Below, in pieces: positions 17,001 to 25,354 of a DNA stretch of 64,000 nucleotides. Made by a program: the position numbers and the translations under genes. The DNA comes from Rikenellaceae bacterium (lineage in GTDB: Bacteria; Bacteroidota; Bacteroidia; Bacteroidales; UBA932), in assembly GCA_900771005.1 (NCBI GenBank), contig CAAGMI010000337.1:17820-81819 (forward strand), written 5' to 3'. The notes under the pieces were generated by a model, which was given only the letters and a program-made list of their open reading frames with translations, made no database searches and was not told where the DNA came from. Each line of letters begins with the position of its first letter. Within the stretch, counting starts at the first letter, position 1.

Positions 17001-18262
17001 TCGAGGATATCCCAGATGACAGGATCCTTGCGGTCCACGATCTTCTTGGCTGACTTGACTGTCTTCACTATGCCGCGCTCGATGAGCTTGCGGATAATGA
17101 ACGGCTTGTAAAGTTCCGCTGCCATGAATTTAGGGAGACCGCACTCATGCATGTTGAGTTCAGGACCGACTACGATAACCGAACGTGCTGAATAGTCGAC
17201 ACGCTTACCGAGAAGGTTCTGACGGAAACGTCCCTGCTTGCCCTTGAGTGAATCGGACAGAGACTTGAGAGCTCTGTTGGACTCGCTCTTTACGGCTGAG
17301 GATTTCTTTGAGTTGTCAAACAGTGAATCGACTGATTCCTGAAGCATACGTTTCTCGTTGCGGAGAATGACTTCAGGAGCCTTGATCTCAATGAGTTTCT
17401 TGAGTCGGTTGTTACGGATGATAACCCTGCGGTAGAGATCGTTCAGATCGGATGTCGCAAAGCGTCCGCCATCGAGCGGAACGAGAGGACGGAGATCTGG
17501 CGGAATCACAGGAATGACCTTCATGATCATCCATTCAGGACGGTTGATGCCCTTTGATTCCTGGAACCACTTCACTACCTGCAGACGCTTGAGCAGTTCT
17601 GCCTTGCGCTGCTGTGAGGTCTCTTCCTTCATCCTCTGCCTGAGTTCCCTTCCGAGGGCCTCCACATCTATCTCCTTGAGAAGGTCATAGATACCTTCGG
17701 CACCCATCTTTGCGACGAATCTTTCCTCTTCAGGAAGGCTGTCGTTGGAAGGTATTCTGGCAAGAATATCGAGATATTCATCTTCTGAAAGCAGATCCAT
17801 CTTCTCAAGACCGCTCTGGCCAGGCTTCACTACTATGTACTTTTCATAATAGATCACTGACTCAAGCTTCTTGGACTGGATTCCGAGAAGTGAAGAAATC
17901 TTGTTCGGAGCACTCTTGAAGTACCAGATGTGCGCTACCGGAACGGTGAGGGCGATATGACCCATCCTTTCACGGCGAACTTTTTTCTCGGTAACTTCGA
18001 CATTACATCTGTCACAGACGATTCCGCGGTAACGGATTCTCTTGTACTTTCCGCAATAGCACTCATAGTCCTTTGTAGGACCGAATATCTTTTCGCAGAA
18101 AAGACCGTCTCTTTCAGGCTTATAGGTCCTGTAGTTGACTGTTTCAGGCTTCAGGACCTCACCGCAGGACCTTTCTGTAATGTCCTCCGGAGAAGCAAGA
18201 GAGATACTTATCGTCTGGAAATTGCTCTTTACCTTATTATCTTTATTATTAAAAGTAGGCAT
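14018..18262 (-). CDS. rpoC: DNA-directed RNA polymerase subunit beta'
   Basis: Largest RNA polymerase subunit, 1414 aa, a usual length for Bacteroidetes. The N-terminal zinc finger is CYCG...CDRC (about residues 68-86). The metal-binding active-site motif NADFDGDQMAVH lies near residue 465. RAPTLHRLGIQAFQP precedes it. The second zinc site is CESRKGVCAKCYGR with the trigger-loop-proximal GEPGTQLTLRTFHVGG following. It begins 18 nt after the rpoB stop and is ended by the hairpin at 13954-13993. Confidence 0.99.
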   Translation of the reverse strand: MPTFNNKDNKVKSNFQTISISLASPEDITERSCGEVLKPETVNYRTYKPERDGLFCEKIFGPTKDYECYCGKYKRIRYRGIVCDRCNVEVTEKKVRRERMGHIALTVPVAHIWYFKSAPNKISSLLGIQSKKLESVIYYEKYIVVKPGQSGLEKMDLLSEDEYLDILARIPSNDSLPEEERFVAKMGAEGIYDLLKEIDVEALGRELRQRMKEETSQQRKAELLKRLQVVKWFQESKGINRPEWMIMKVIPVIPPDLRPLVPLDGGRFATSDLNDLYRRVIIRNNRLKKLIEIKAPEVILRNEKRMLQESVDSLFDNSKKSSAVKSESNRALKSLSDSLKGKQGRFRQNLLGKRVDYSARSVIVVGPELNMHECGLPKFMAAELYKPFIIRKLIERGIVKTVKSAKKIVDRKDPVIWDILENVMKGHPVLLNRAPTLHRLGIQAFQPRMIEGKAIQLHPLACTAFNADFDGDQMAVHLPLGNAAVMEAQLLMLGSQNILNPANGAPITVPSQDMVLGLYYITKLRKGAKGEGKTFYGPEEVIIAYNEKVIDMHAEILVRLPKDKNDASKGTELVKTSAGRIIVNQYVPDEVPYVNEVLGKKSLRKIITNVIKHTGVTRTAKFLDDIKNLGYDQSFRAGISFNLGDVLVPEEKKTLIEDAYKKIEDIKGNFSMGFITNQERYNKVIDLWSSVDNQLKNIVKSKIEADQQGFNPVFMMLDSGARGSTEQIKQLCGMRGLMAKPQKAGGAGADIIENPIISNLKEGMSVLEYFISTHGARKGLADTALKTADAGYLTRRLVDVSHDVIITEEDCGTLRGLIATAIKNKDEIVESLGERILGRTTVHDIFNPLTGELILHAGEEIREAQADLIDTLPIEQVEIRSVLTCESRKGVCAKCYGRNLATSRMVEKGEVVGVIAAQSIGEPGTQLTLRTFHVGGTASSAVADSSIDSKYDGRLQFSELRTIKRITDDGVEQEVVVSRMAELRIIDENTGITFSQYDIPYGSILYKKDGDKVKKGDRICEWDAYNAITIVETTGKIRFENMIDGVTFTKEAGDEFSTSTDKVIIDSKDKTKSPALDIVDAKGEILKQFNLPVGAHVIAEDGSKVKVGDIIIKIPRAVGKSSDITGGLPRVTELFEARNPSSPAILSDINGEVLMGKVKRGNREISVKNKSGVEKHYLVPLSKQILVQENDYVRAGTPLSDGGISPTDYLNILGPVKAQEYIVNEVQAVYRLQGVKINDKHFEIIVRQMMRKVEVTNPGDTEFLPDELVDKWKFMDVNDEIYGKFYVCAPGDSQKYADGDIIGARELRNENESLERQGLKPLVTRPAQPATARLVLQGITRAALKTDSFISAASFQETTKVLSESAIRGRVDHLEGLKENVICGHLIPAGTGLNDYQDIIVGRNDDMARELEDL

Positions 18263-18280
18263 ATTTCTGTTCTCTTTTAA

Positions 18281-21200
18281 TTAATCCAATGTAACCTTGA
18301 GACCGAGACCACGGAGTTCGTGGAGAAGTACGTTGAGAGATTCAGGGATACCAGCAGGTGGCATAGGATCTCCCTTTACGATAGCTTCATATGTCTTGGA
18401 TCTTCCGGTCACGTCATCGGACTTGACAGTCAGAATTTCCTGAAGTGCATTTGCAGCGCCGAAAGCCTCGAGTGCCCAAACCTCCATTTCTCCGAATCGC
18501 TGACCTCCGAACTGGGCTTTACCGCCGAGAGGCTGCTGGGTAATGAGAGAATAAGGTCCGATGCTTCTTGCGTGCATCTTGTCATCGACCATATGGCCGA
18601 GCTTGATCATATAGATCACACCTACTGTCGCAGGCTGGTCGAACTGGTCGCCGGTACCACCGTCGCGGAGATATGTCTTTCCGTAACGAGGAAGTCCTGC
18701 CTTGTCGGTGAGGTCACAGATCTCGTCAATGCTTGCACCGTCAAAGATAGGAGTGCTGAACTTGAGACCGAGCTCTGCTCCAGCCCAACCGAGCACTGAT
18801 TCGTAGATCTGTCCGAGGTTCATTCGTGAAGGCACGCCGAGAGGGTTGAGCACGATGTCCACAGGTGTACCGTCTGCAAGGAACGGCATATCTTCCTGAC
18901 GTACGATCTTTGCTACGATACCCTTGTTTCCGTGGCGTCCTGCAAGCTTGTCACCTACAGTGATCTTGCGCTTCTTTGCGATGTAAACCTTTGCAAGCTG
19001 CATGACTCCGTTAGGAAGTTCGTCTCCGATCTTGATCTTGTCGATCTCCCTCTTGCAAACGGCTGCTTCCGTCTTGACGGCGATGCAGTAGTTGTTGATG
19101 AGGTCGCGGATCAGGACGTTGGTATCCTTGTCGAGAGTCCACTTGTTAGAGTTGATATTCTCATAATCGATGCTCTTGAGCTGCTCGGTTGTGATCTTCT
19201 TGTCCTTGGCGATGATCTCGACACCGTAGAGGTCACTGATTCCGGCACTCTTCTGGTTCTTTGTAAGAACTGCGAGCTTCTGTATGAATTCGGCACGGAT
19301 CTTTTCAGCTTTCTGGTCGAATTCTGCCTGGCGCAACTCGATGCGTGTCTTCTGGTCTGCCTTTGCGGCACCCTTTCTCACGCTTTCCTTGTTCATCTTT
19401 GCGTAGAGAGCCGTCTTGACAACTGTTCCGCTCAATGAAGGGTTGGCCTTGAGGGATGCATCCTTTACATCTCCGGCCTTGTCTCCGAAGATTGCCTTGA
19501 GGAGTTTCTCCTCAGGTGAAGGATCGCTTTCTCCCTTAGGGGTGATCTTACCGATCATGATGTCACCCGGTTCGATGTGTGCACCGATACGGATGATACC
19601 GTTCTGATCGAGGTTCTTCGTTGCATCCTCGCTGACGTTAGGAATATCTGAAGTGAGTTCCTCCATTCCTCTCTTCGTGTCGCGTACCTCTGTCAGGTAT
19701 TCATCCACGTGGATGGAAGTGAGGACATCCCACTTGACCATTTCCTCGCTGAGTACGATGGCATCCTCATAGTTGTAACCCTTCCAAGGCATGAATGCGA
19801 CCTTGAGGTTGCGTCCGAGGGCGAGTTCTCCGCCCTGAGTTGCATAACCTTCGGTAAGAACCTGTCCCTTTTCAACCTTGTCACCCTTGCGCACTATAGG
19901 AACGAGGTTCACCGTAGTGCTCTGGTTGGTTCTGCGATAAAGAGGAAGCTTGTAGATAGTCTCTTCAGGTGAGAAACTTACAAATTTCTCATCCTCAGTA
20001 CGCTCGTACTTGATTCGTATTTCATTGGCGTCGGCGTAGGTGACTTCACCCTTGCGCTTTGCAATATACTGTGTGCGTGAATCAATGCAGACTCTCTCCT
20101 CAAGTCCTGTACCTACAATAGGTGATTCAGGTTTGAGAAGCGGCACGGCCTGTCTCATCATGTTGGCTCCCATCAATGCACGGTGTGCATCATCGTGCTC
20201 GAGGAATGGAATCAGAGATGCGGCTACAGATGCCATCTGGTTCGGGGCAACGTCCATATAGTTGACCTCCTCCTTCGTTACGACAGGGAAGTCAGCTTCA
20301 AGACGGCACTGGATGCGGTCTTCGAGGATGTTACCGTCATTATCCATGCGGATATTGGCGAGGGAAACGAGTTTGTTCTCCTCCTCCTCCGCACTCATAT
20401 AGCGTGCGTTCTTGTCATTGAGATCGACTTTTCCTCCCTTCACGTCACGGTACGGAGTCTCGATAAATCCGAGCGCATCGATTCGTGCATATACGCAAAG
20501 TGAAGAAATAAGACCGATGTTAGGGCCTTCTGGTGACTCGATAGGACAAAGGCGTCCATAGTGAGTGTAGTGAACGTCTCGGACTTCGAATCCGGCTCTG
20601 TCTCGGCTCAAACCGCCAGGACCAAGGGCGCTCAGACGTCTCTTGTGCGTAATCTCGGCAAGAGGGTTGGTCTGATCCATGAACTGGCTGAGCTGGCTTG
20701 TACCGAAGAATGAATTGATCACTGATGAGAGTGTCTTTGCATTGATCAGGTCAATAGGATTGAACTGCTCGGAATCGCGGACATTCATTCTCTCGCGTAT
20801 GGTTCTTGCCATACGGCTCAGACCGACGCTGAACTGGTTGGCGAGCTGTTCGCCTACAGTGCGGACGCGGCGGTTGCTGAGATGGTCGATATCGTCTACG
20901 GCTGCCTTTGAATTTATAAGCTGAATGAGATACTTGATGATCTCGATGATGTCAGTATTCGTGAGGACACGTACATCAGGAGCTGTATCAAGACCGAGCT
21001 TCTTGTTGAGACGATAACGTCCAACATTGCCAAGGTCGTATCTCTTTTCTGAGAAGAAGAGTTTGTCAATGACGTCTCTTGCAGTGCTCTCATCAGGCGG
21101 TTCTGAATTGCGGAGCTGCTTGTAGATATAGTTGACTGCCTCGATCTCTGTATTGGTAGGATCCTTCTGCAGGGTGTTGAAGATGATGGAATATTCATTG

Positions 21201-22102
21201 GTATTCGCTTCATCCTTCTGGAGGAGGATAGTCTTTACCTCTGTCTCAAGGATAGCTGCGATGGTGTCCTCGTTGAGGATCTCACCTCTGTCGACAACAG
21301 GAACGGTTCTTTCGATAGGAATAACCTCACCTGTGTCTTCATCTTCGAAGTCTTCGACCCAAGTCTTGAGAACTTTGGCTGCAAGCCTGCGTCCTTCGTT
21401 TGCCTTGAGGTTTTTCTTGTTGACCGTGATTTCGTCAGCAAGGTCGAAAATATCGATGATATCCTTGTCTGCGTTGTAACCTATGGCTCTGAGGAGAGTG
21501 GTTACAGGCAATTTCTTCTTTCTGTCGATGTATGCGTACATGACATTGTTGATGTCAGTCGCAAACTCAATCCACGATCCCTTGAACGGAATGATACGGG
21601 CTGAATACAGCTTTGTACCATTGGCGTGCATGCTCTGGTCGAAGAAAACGCCAGGGGATCTGTGCAACTGGGAGACGATGATTCTCTCAGATCCGTTGAT
21701 AACGAATGTGCCACCCGGGGTCATGTAAGGGATGTTTCCGAGGTAAACGTCCTGAACCCTGGTGTCGAAGTCTTCATGCTCCGGGTCTGTGCAGGAAAGA
21801 CGGAGTTTTGCCTTGAGAGGGACACTGTATGTGAGACCTCTGTCCAGACATTCGTCTATCGAGTACTGAGGAGGGTCAATGAAATAATCAATGAACTCCA
21901 GCTTGTAATTGTTTCTGGTGTCCTCGATAGGGAAGATCTCCTGAAAAACCTGATAAAGACCTTCGTTTTTTCTGTTCTCCGGGGTGGTCTCAAGCTGGAA
22001 GAAATCCTTGAAGGACTGCAGCTGGACCTCAAGCAGATCCGGGTATTCCAGAATTTTGGAAGAAGCGAAATTTATGCGCTTGTTGGTAGTCTTTTTTGAC
22101 AT
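18281..22102 (-). CDS. rpoB: DNA-directed RNA polymerase subunit beta
   Basis: Second-largest RNA polymerase subunit, 1273 aa. The rifampicin-binding cluster is readable as GTSQLSQFMDQTNPLAEITHKRRLSALGPGG (split here: start GTSQLSQFMDQ, end HKRRLSALGPGG), with wild-type-like residues. GRHGNKGIVAKI and the C-terminal GGKAQFGGQRFGEMEVWALEA are standard. The ATG at 22102 is 107 nt downstream of rplL, and that gap holds an intrinsic-type hairpin that probably attenuates read-through from the ribosomal protein genes. Confidence 0.99.
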   Translation of the reverse strand: MSKKTTNKRINFASSKILEYPDLLEVQLQSFKDFFQLETTPENRKNEGLYQVFQEIFPIEDTRNNYKLEFIDYFIDPPQYSIDECLDRGLTYSVPLKAKLRLSCTDPEHEDFDTRVQDVYLGNIPYMTPGGTFVINGSERIIVSQLHRSPGVFFDQSMHANGTKLYSARIIPFKGSWIEFATDINNVMYAYIDRKKKLPVTTLLRAIGYNADKDIIDIFDLADEITVNKKNLKANEGRRLAAKVLKTWVEDFEDEDTGEVIPIERTVPVVDRGEILNEDTIAAILETEVKTILLQKDEANTNEYSIIFNTLQKDPTNTEIEAVNYIYKQLRNSEPPDESTARDVIDKLFFSEKRYDLGNVGRYRLNKKLGLDTAPDVRVLTNTDIIEIIKYLIQLINSKAAVDDIDHLSNRRVRTVGEQLANQFSVGLSRMARTIRERMNVRDSEQFNPIDLINAKTLSSVINSFFGTSQLSQFMDQTNPLAEITHKRRLSALGPGGLSRDRAGFEVRDVHYTHYGRLCPIESPEGPNIGLISSLCVYARIDALGFIETPYRDVKGGKVDLNDKNARYMSAEEEENKLVSLANIRMDNDGNILEDRIQCRLEADFPVVTKEEVNYMDVAPNQMASVAASLIPFLEHDDAHRALMGANMMRQAVPLLKPESPIVGTGLEERVCIDSRTQYIAKRKGEVTYADANEIRIKYERTEDEKFVSFSPEETIYKLPLYRRTNQSTTVNLVPIVRKGDKVEKGQVLTEGYATQGGELALGRNLKVAFMPWKGYNYEDAIVLSEEMVKWDVLTSIHVDEYLTEVRDTKRGMEELTSDIPNVSEDATKNLDQNGIIRIGAHIEPGDIMIGKITPKGESDPSPEEKLLKAIFGDKAGDVKDASLKANPSLSGTVVKTALYAKMNKESVRKGAAKADQKTRIELRQAEFDQKAEKIRAEFIQKLAVLTKNQKSAGISDLYGVEIIAKDKKITTEQLKSIDYENINSNKWTLDKDTNVLIRDLINNYCIAVKTEAAVCKREIDKIKIGDELPNGVMQLAKVYIAKKRKITVGDKLAGRHGNKGIVAKIVRQEDMPFLADGTPVDIVLNPLGVPSRMNLGQIYESVLGWAGAELGLKFSTPIFDGASIDEICDLTDKAGLPRYGKTYLRDGGTGDQFDQPATVGVIYMIKLGHMVDDKMHARSIGPYSLITQQPLGGKAQFGGQRFGEMEVWALEAFGAANALQEILTVKSDDVTGRSKTYEAIVKGDPMPPAGIPESLNVLLHELRGLGLKVTLD

Positions 22103-22140
22103 TGTTCTGCTGGTGGAAATAAGAAAAACTTTAATACGGA

Positions 22141-22177
22141 AAAAAGGTTTAGAGCCTAATTTCCCCGGCTCTAAACC
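22141..22177 (-). terminator. Attenuator hairpin between rplL and rpoB
   Basis: Perfect 11-bp stem (22146-22156 with 22167-22177, GGTTTAGAGCC) and a 10-nt loop, followed on the minus strand by six T (22145-22140). It has the form of a full intrinsic terminator, but it lies between cotranscribed genes, so it is best read as a partial terminator. E. coli has an attenuator at the same position. Confidence 0.85.
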
Positions 22178-22209
22178 TGTTTTGTTCCCTTTAAGCAGGG
22201 AGGGCGAAG

Positions 22210-22584
22210 TTACTTAATCTCGACCTCTGCGCCAGCTTCCTCAAGTGTAGCCTTGAGCTGCTCTGCTTCTGCCTTAGAAACTTTCTCCTTGACTGTAGCT
22301 GGAGCTGCGTCAACGAGATCCTTAGCTTCCTTAAGTCCAAGACCAAGGGCCTCTTTAACGACCTTGATCACACCAAGTTTAGCTGCACCAGCTGATGTGA
22401 GAACTACGTCGAATTCTGTCTGCTCAGCTGCAGCTGCACCTGCACCTGCTCCGTCAGCTGCAACTACAACTGCAGCGGCTGCAGGCTCGATGCCATACTC
22501 ATCCTTCAGGATCTGTGCGAGTTCCTGAACGTCTTTTACAGAAAGAGCAACCAACTCTTCTGCAAGGGCTTTTACATCTGCCAT
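22210..22584 (-). CDS. rplL: 50S ribosomal protein L7/L12
   Basis: Stalk protein that recruits translational GTPases, 124 aa. It has an N-terminal dimerisation domain (MADVKALAEELVALSVKD), an Ala/Gly-rich flexible hinge (about residues 35-55) and the C-terminal domain FDVVLTSAGAAKLGVIKVVKE with ATVKEKVSKAEAEQLK. It begins 27 nt after rplJ and is followed by the attenuator before rpoB. Confidence 0.99.
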   Translation of the reverse strand: MADVKALAEELVALSVKDVQELAQILKDEYGIEPAAAAVVVAADGAGAGAAAAEQTEFDVVLTSAGAAKLGVIKVVKEALGLGLKEAKDLVDAAPATVKEKVSKAEAEQLKATLEEAGAEVEIK

Positions 22585-22611
22585 AATTTTATAATTTTTA
22601 AATTGTTAATA

Positions 22612-23199
22612 TTATTCGTTTGCTGGAGCTGCTGCAGCTTCTGCTGCGCTCTCTGTTGCCGGAGCGGCCTCTGTTGCAGGTGCAGATTCCTCTGCTGCCT
22701 TAGCTTCCGGAGTTTCCTCTCCCTTGTTTTCAAGAGCAGAAAGAATGTTCCTGATAGGAGACTGGAGAAGTCCGATGATATCTCCAATGAGTTCTTCCCT
22801 GGTCTTGATTGCTGCAAGCTGATCGAGTTTGTCTTCACCGATGAATACGCATTCCTGTACGAAAGCGCCCTTTACAACAGGCTTTGAAAGGCCTTCCTTC
22901 TGGAACTTCTTGATAAGTTTTCCAGGAGCTGCAGGGGCGTTTGTGTACATGATTGCAGTATTGCCGACGAGTGTCTGCTCGAGAGTCTTCATATCCTCAT
23001 TCTCCACGGTCTTGAGAACGTGAGAGAAAAGGGTATTCTTTACGACTTCGAGTTTGATTCCCTGTGCGAAGCACTCGCGACGGAGCTTGCTAGTCTGCTC
23101 AGCATTCAGACCTGCGATATCTGTAACGTAGAAGTTAGGATATTCGCTGAGGCGTGCTGAGATGCTTTCAATAATTTGACCTTTAAGTTCTTTTTTCAT
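22612..23199 (-). CDS. rplJ: 50S ribosomal protein L10
   Basis: Base of the L7/L12 stalk, 195 aa. The core (about 1-160) has LRRECFAQGIKLEVVKNTL and LVGNTAIMYT. A further ~35-residue tail made almost only of Ala, Glu, Pro and Thr extends past the usual L10 length (~165-175), as seen in other Bacteroidetes. Only 12 nt separate it from rplA, so the long L10-binding leader known from E. coli cannot be present at this place. Confidence 0.98.
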   Translation of the reverse strand: MKKELKGQIIESISARLSEYPNFYVTDIAGLNAEQTSKLRRECFAQGIKLEVVKNTLFSHVLKTVENEDMKTLEQTLVGNTAIMYTNAPAAPGKLIKKFQKEGLSKPVVKGAFVQECVFIGEDKLDQLAAIKTREELIGDIIGLLQSPIRNILSALENKGEETPEAKAAEESAPATEAAPATESAAEAAAAPANE

Positions 23200-23211
23200 A
23201 ATATTGAATTT

Positions 23212-23916
23212 TTACTCAGCACCATTCAAGAATGCCTTGAGATCCACTTTAATTCCGGCACTCATAGTAGAGCAGATTGCACAGCTCTTCATGTATGTGC
23301 CCTTGAGAGCCTGTGGCTTGAGCTTTGAAATCTCTGTCAGGACTGCTGAGATGTTCTCTGCAATCTGCTGAGCTGAGAATGAAGCCTTGCCGACAGCTGT
23401 ATGAACGATACCTGTCTTGTCGACCTTGAAGTCGATCTTTCCACCCTTCACGTCCTTTACTGCGTTTCCAATTTCCATTGTCACAGTACCGGTCTTAGGG
23501 TTAGGCATGAGTCCGCGTGGTCCGAGAATCTTTCCGAGAGCACCGACCTTAGCCATGACTGAAGGTGTGCAGACAATGACATCAATGTCTGTCCAACCGC
23601 CCTTGATCTTCTCGATATAATCGTCGAGACCAACGTAATCGGCACCTGCTGCCTTAGCTTCCTCTTCCTTGTCAGGAGTACAGAGAGCAAGAACCTTTGC
23701 GGTCTTACCTGTTCCGTGAGGGAGAGTGACGACGCCACGAATCATCTGGTTGGCCTTGCGAGGGTCAACACCAAGATTCACGGAGAGTTCAACTGATGAG
23801 TCGAACTTTGTAAATGTGATATCCTTCAGAATTTCACATGCCTTTGCAAGTGGATACACCTGAGTGTGATCGAACTTTGCAAGAGCTGCCTGTTGATTTT
23901 TTGTCAATTTACTCAT
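23212..23916 (-). CDS. rplA: 50S ribosomal protein L1
   Basis: L1 stalk protein that binds 23S rRNA and helps release deacylated tRNA, 234 aa. Characteristic segments are VNLGVDPRKANQMIRG, LGKILGPRGLMPNPKTGTV and IDFKVDKTGIVHTAVGKASF. It begins 14 nt after rplK. In other bacteria L1 represses translation of its own operon through a 23S-like site; I cannot identify such a site here. Confidence 0.98.
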   Translation of the reverse strand: MSKLTKNQQAALAKFDHTQVYPLAKACEILKDITFTKFDSSVELSVNLGVDPRKANQMIRGVVTLPHGTGKTAKVLALCTPDKEEEAKAAGADYVGLDDYIEKIKGGWTDIDVIVCTPSVMAKVGALGKILGPRGLMPNPKTGTVTMEIGNAVKDVKGGKIDFKVDKTGIVHTAVGKASFSAQQIAENISAVLTEISKLKPQALKGTYMKSCAICSTMSAGIKVDLKAFLNGAE

Positions 23917-23930
23917 ATTGCATGTGAATT

Positions 23931-24374
23931 TTAAAGGTCCTTAGGAAATTCACCGGTAACGGTGATACCCATACTTCTTGCTGTTCCAGCTACCATACGC
24001 ATTGCGGATGCAATGGTGAAACAGTTGAGGTCCGGCATTTTGCCTTCTGCGATAGTCTTGATCTGGTCCCAGGTGAGAGATGCAACTTTTGTTCTGTTGG
24101 ACTCGCCTGAAGCCTTGGAGATCTTGGCTGCTTCCTTAAGGGAAACTGCAACTGGTGGCTGCTTTACCTCAAATGTGAAGGACTTGTCTGAATATACTGT
24201 AATAACAACAGGAAGTGTCTTTCCTGCGCGATCCTGCGTAGCTGCATTGAAAGCCTTGCAGAAATCCATGATATTCAAGCCCTTGGAACCGAGTGCCGGT
24301 CCTACCGGAGGTGCTGGATTGGCTGCTCCGCCTTTGATTTGGAGCTTGATAAATCCGGTAACTTCTTTTGCCAT
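23931..24374 (-). CDS. rplK: 50S ribosomal protein L11
   Basis: GTPase-centre protein of 147 aa that binds 23S rRNA next to the factor site. N-terminal domain has KLQIKGGAANPAPPVGPALG with the conserved proline-rich segment; the C-terminal RNA-binding domain has IKTIAEGKMPDLNC and GTARSMGITV. It starts 6 nt after nusG and is followed by rplA. Confidence 0.99.
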   Translation of the reverse strand: MAKEVTGFIKLQIKGGAANPAPPVGPALGSKGLNIMDFCKAFNAATQDRAGKTLPVVITVYSDKSFTFEVKQPPVAVSLKEAAKISKASGESNRTKVASLTWDQIKTIAEGKMPDLNCFTIASAMRMVAGTARSMGITVTGEFPKDL

Positions 24375-24380
24375 GATTTG

Positions 24381-24947
24381 TTATTCTTTTGTTACTTGTG
24401 TGAAGCTGAGTTCGAGTGGAGTCTTCCTCCCGAAGATAACTACGGTGACTTTCACCTTGCTTCTGTCTTCCAAAATTTCGTCTACTGTTCCGCTGAAACC
24501 GCTAAATGGTCCATCGGTGATGCGTACGGACTCGCCAATCTCATAGTTGACGAGAGTTTCTGCAGCACTGTCCGCGTTTTCATCCTGATTGCCGAGAATC
24601 CTCTGCACTTCTTCATCGCGAAGAGGCACTGGAATCTTCTCGAACTGGGTGCCGTTTGTGGCGCGCTTTTCGGTAAGGAAGCCGGACATGCCGGGAACCA
24701 GATTCCGGATTATGTTCTCGAGTTTTGCACTCAGTTCAGCCTGAATCAGCACATAGCTAGGGAAAAGCAATTTGTCAACTGCCTTTCTCTTGCCGTTTTT
24801 TGTGACGATTTCTTTCTTTACCGGTACAAGAACCTGAGCGACCTGATCCTGAAGTTCGCTTCTCTCAATTTCTTTTTCGAGATATTCTTTGGCTCTTTTC
24901 TCCTTTCCTCCTGCTGTCCGCAGAACATACCATTTCATTTCACCCAT
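24381..24947 (-). CDS. nusG: Transcription termination/antitermination protein NusG
   Basis: Elongation factor that binds RNA polymerase and connects it with Rho or the ribosome, 188 aa. The NGN domain begins KWYVLRTAGGKEKRAKEYLE, and the KOW domain near residue 140 has ITDGPFSGFSGTVDEI. A loop inside the NGN domain (about 85-120) is slightly enlarged and acidic after it (GNQDENADSAAE). It begins 13 nt after secE. Confidence 0.97.
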   Translation of the reverse strand: MGEMKWYVLRTAGGKEKRAKEYLEKEIERSELQDQVAQVLVPVKKEIVTKNGKRKAVDKLLFPSYVLIQAELSAKLENIIRNLVPGMSGFLTEKRATNGTQFEKIPVPLRDEEVQRILGNQDENADSAAETLVNYEIGESVRITDGPFSGFSGTVDEILEDRSKVKVTVVIFGRKTPLELSFTQVTKE

Positions 24948-24960
24948 AGGAGTTATACGA

Positions 24961-25149
24961 TTACAATGTGTAAATTGCGGTCATCAGATGTTGGAAAACA
25001 TAGTCGATCACGAAGAGCAGTGCGGCAAGGATAACTGTGGTGACCAGAACAAGCAATGCAGAACTCTGCAGCTTTGACCAGGTCGGCCAGGTAGTCTTCT
25101 TTGTCAGCTCTACGAAAGACTCTTTAATGTAGTTAATAAGCTTTCTCAT
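24961..25149 (-). CDS. secE: Preprotein translocase subunit SecE
   Basis: Small subunit of the SecYEG channel, 62 aa, the short single-helix form usual in this phylum. An amphipathic N-terminal helix (IKESFVELTKKTTWPTW, containing the conserved T-W-P) is followed by one transmembrane segment (about 30-52). It lies between tRNA-Trp and nusG. Confidence 0.97.
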   Translation of the reverse strand: MRKLINYIKESFVELTKKTTWPTWSKLQSSALLVLVTTVILAALLFVIDYVFQHLMTAIYTL

Positions 25150-25163
25150 CTTTACATTTAATG

Positions 25164-25195
25164 GATACCGCGAAATGGAAGCTGGGTGCGGTATC
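25164..25195 (-). other. Hairpin between tRNA-Trp and secE
   Basis: An 8-bp perfect stem (GATACCGC at 25164-25171 with 25188-25195) closing a 16-nt loop in the 83-nt gap before secE. There is no T run after it on the minus strand, so it is more likely an RNA-processing or leader structure than a terminator. Confidence 0.5.
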
Positions 25196-25232
25196 TGTTA
25201 AACAATTACCAAATCGTAACCTTTGATATTGG

Positions 25233-25303
25233 CAGGGGAAGCAGGAATCGAACCCACATGGACGGTTTTGGAGACCGCAGAACTACCATTGTTCTATTCC
25301 CCT
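25233..25303 (-). tRNA. tRNA-Trp (anticodon CCA)
   Basis: 71 nt. The acceptor stem AGGGGAA pairs with TTCCCCT, discriminator G, anticodon loop CTCCAAA giving CCA, and T arm GGGTTCGATTCC. CCA end not encoded. It sits between tuf and secE, a position also seen in other bacteria, and must be processed from the long transcript. The T run of the hairpin before it abuts its 5' end. Confidence 0.97.
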
Positions 25304-25336
25304 AAAAAGTGGGCGCCGCTATATAGTGGCACCCAC
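25304..25336 (-). terminator. Terminator-like hairpin between tuf and tRNA-Trp
   Basis: GTGGGTGCC on the minus strand pairs with GGCGCCCAC (25336-25328 with 25317-25309; 9 bp with one G-U), loop of about 10 nt, followed by five T (25308-25304). It begins 18 nt past the tuf stop. It could reduce transcription into secE-nusG or mark the 5' end of tRNA-Trp for processing. Confidence 0.7.
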
Positions 25337-25354
25337 TCGGGATTTTATCTTGAA

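Noticed and set aside
23200..23211. E. coli-type L10 leader upstream of rplJ
   Set aside because: Only 12 nt separate rplA and rplJ, too short for that structure.
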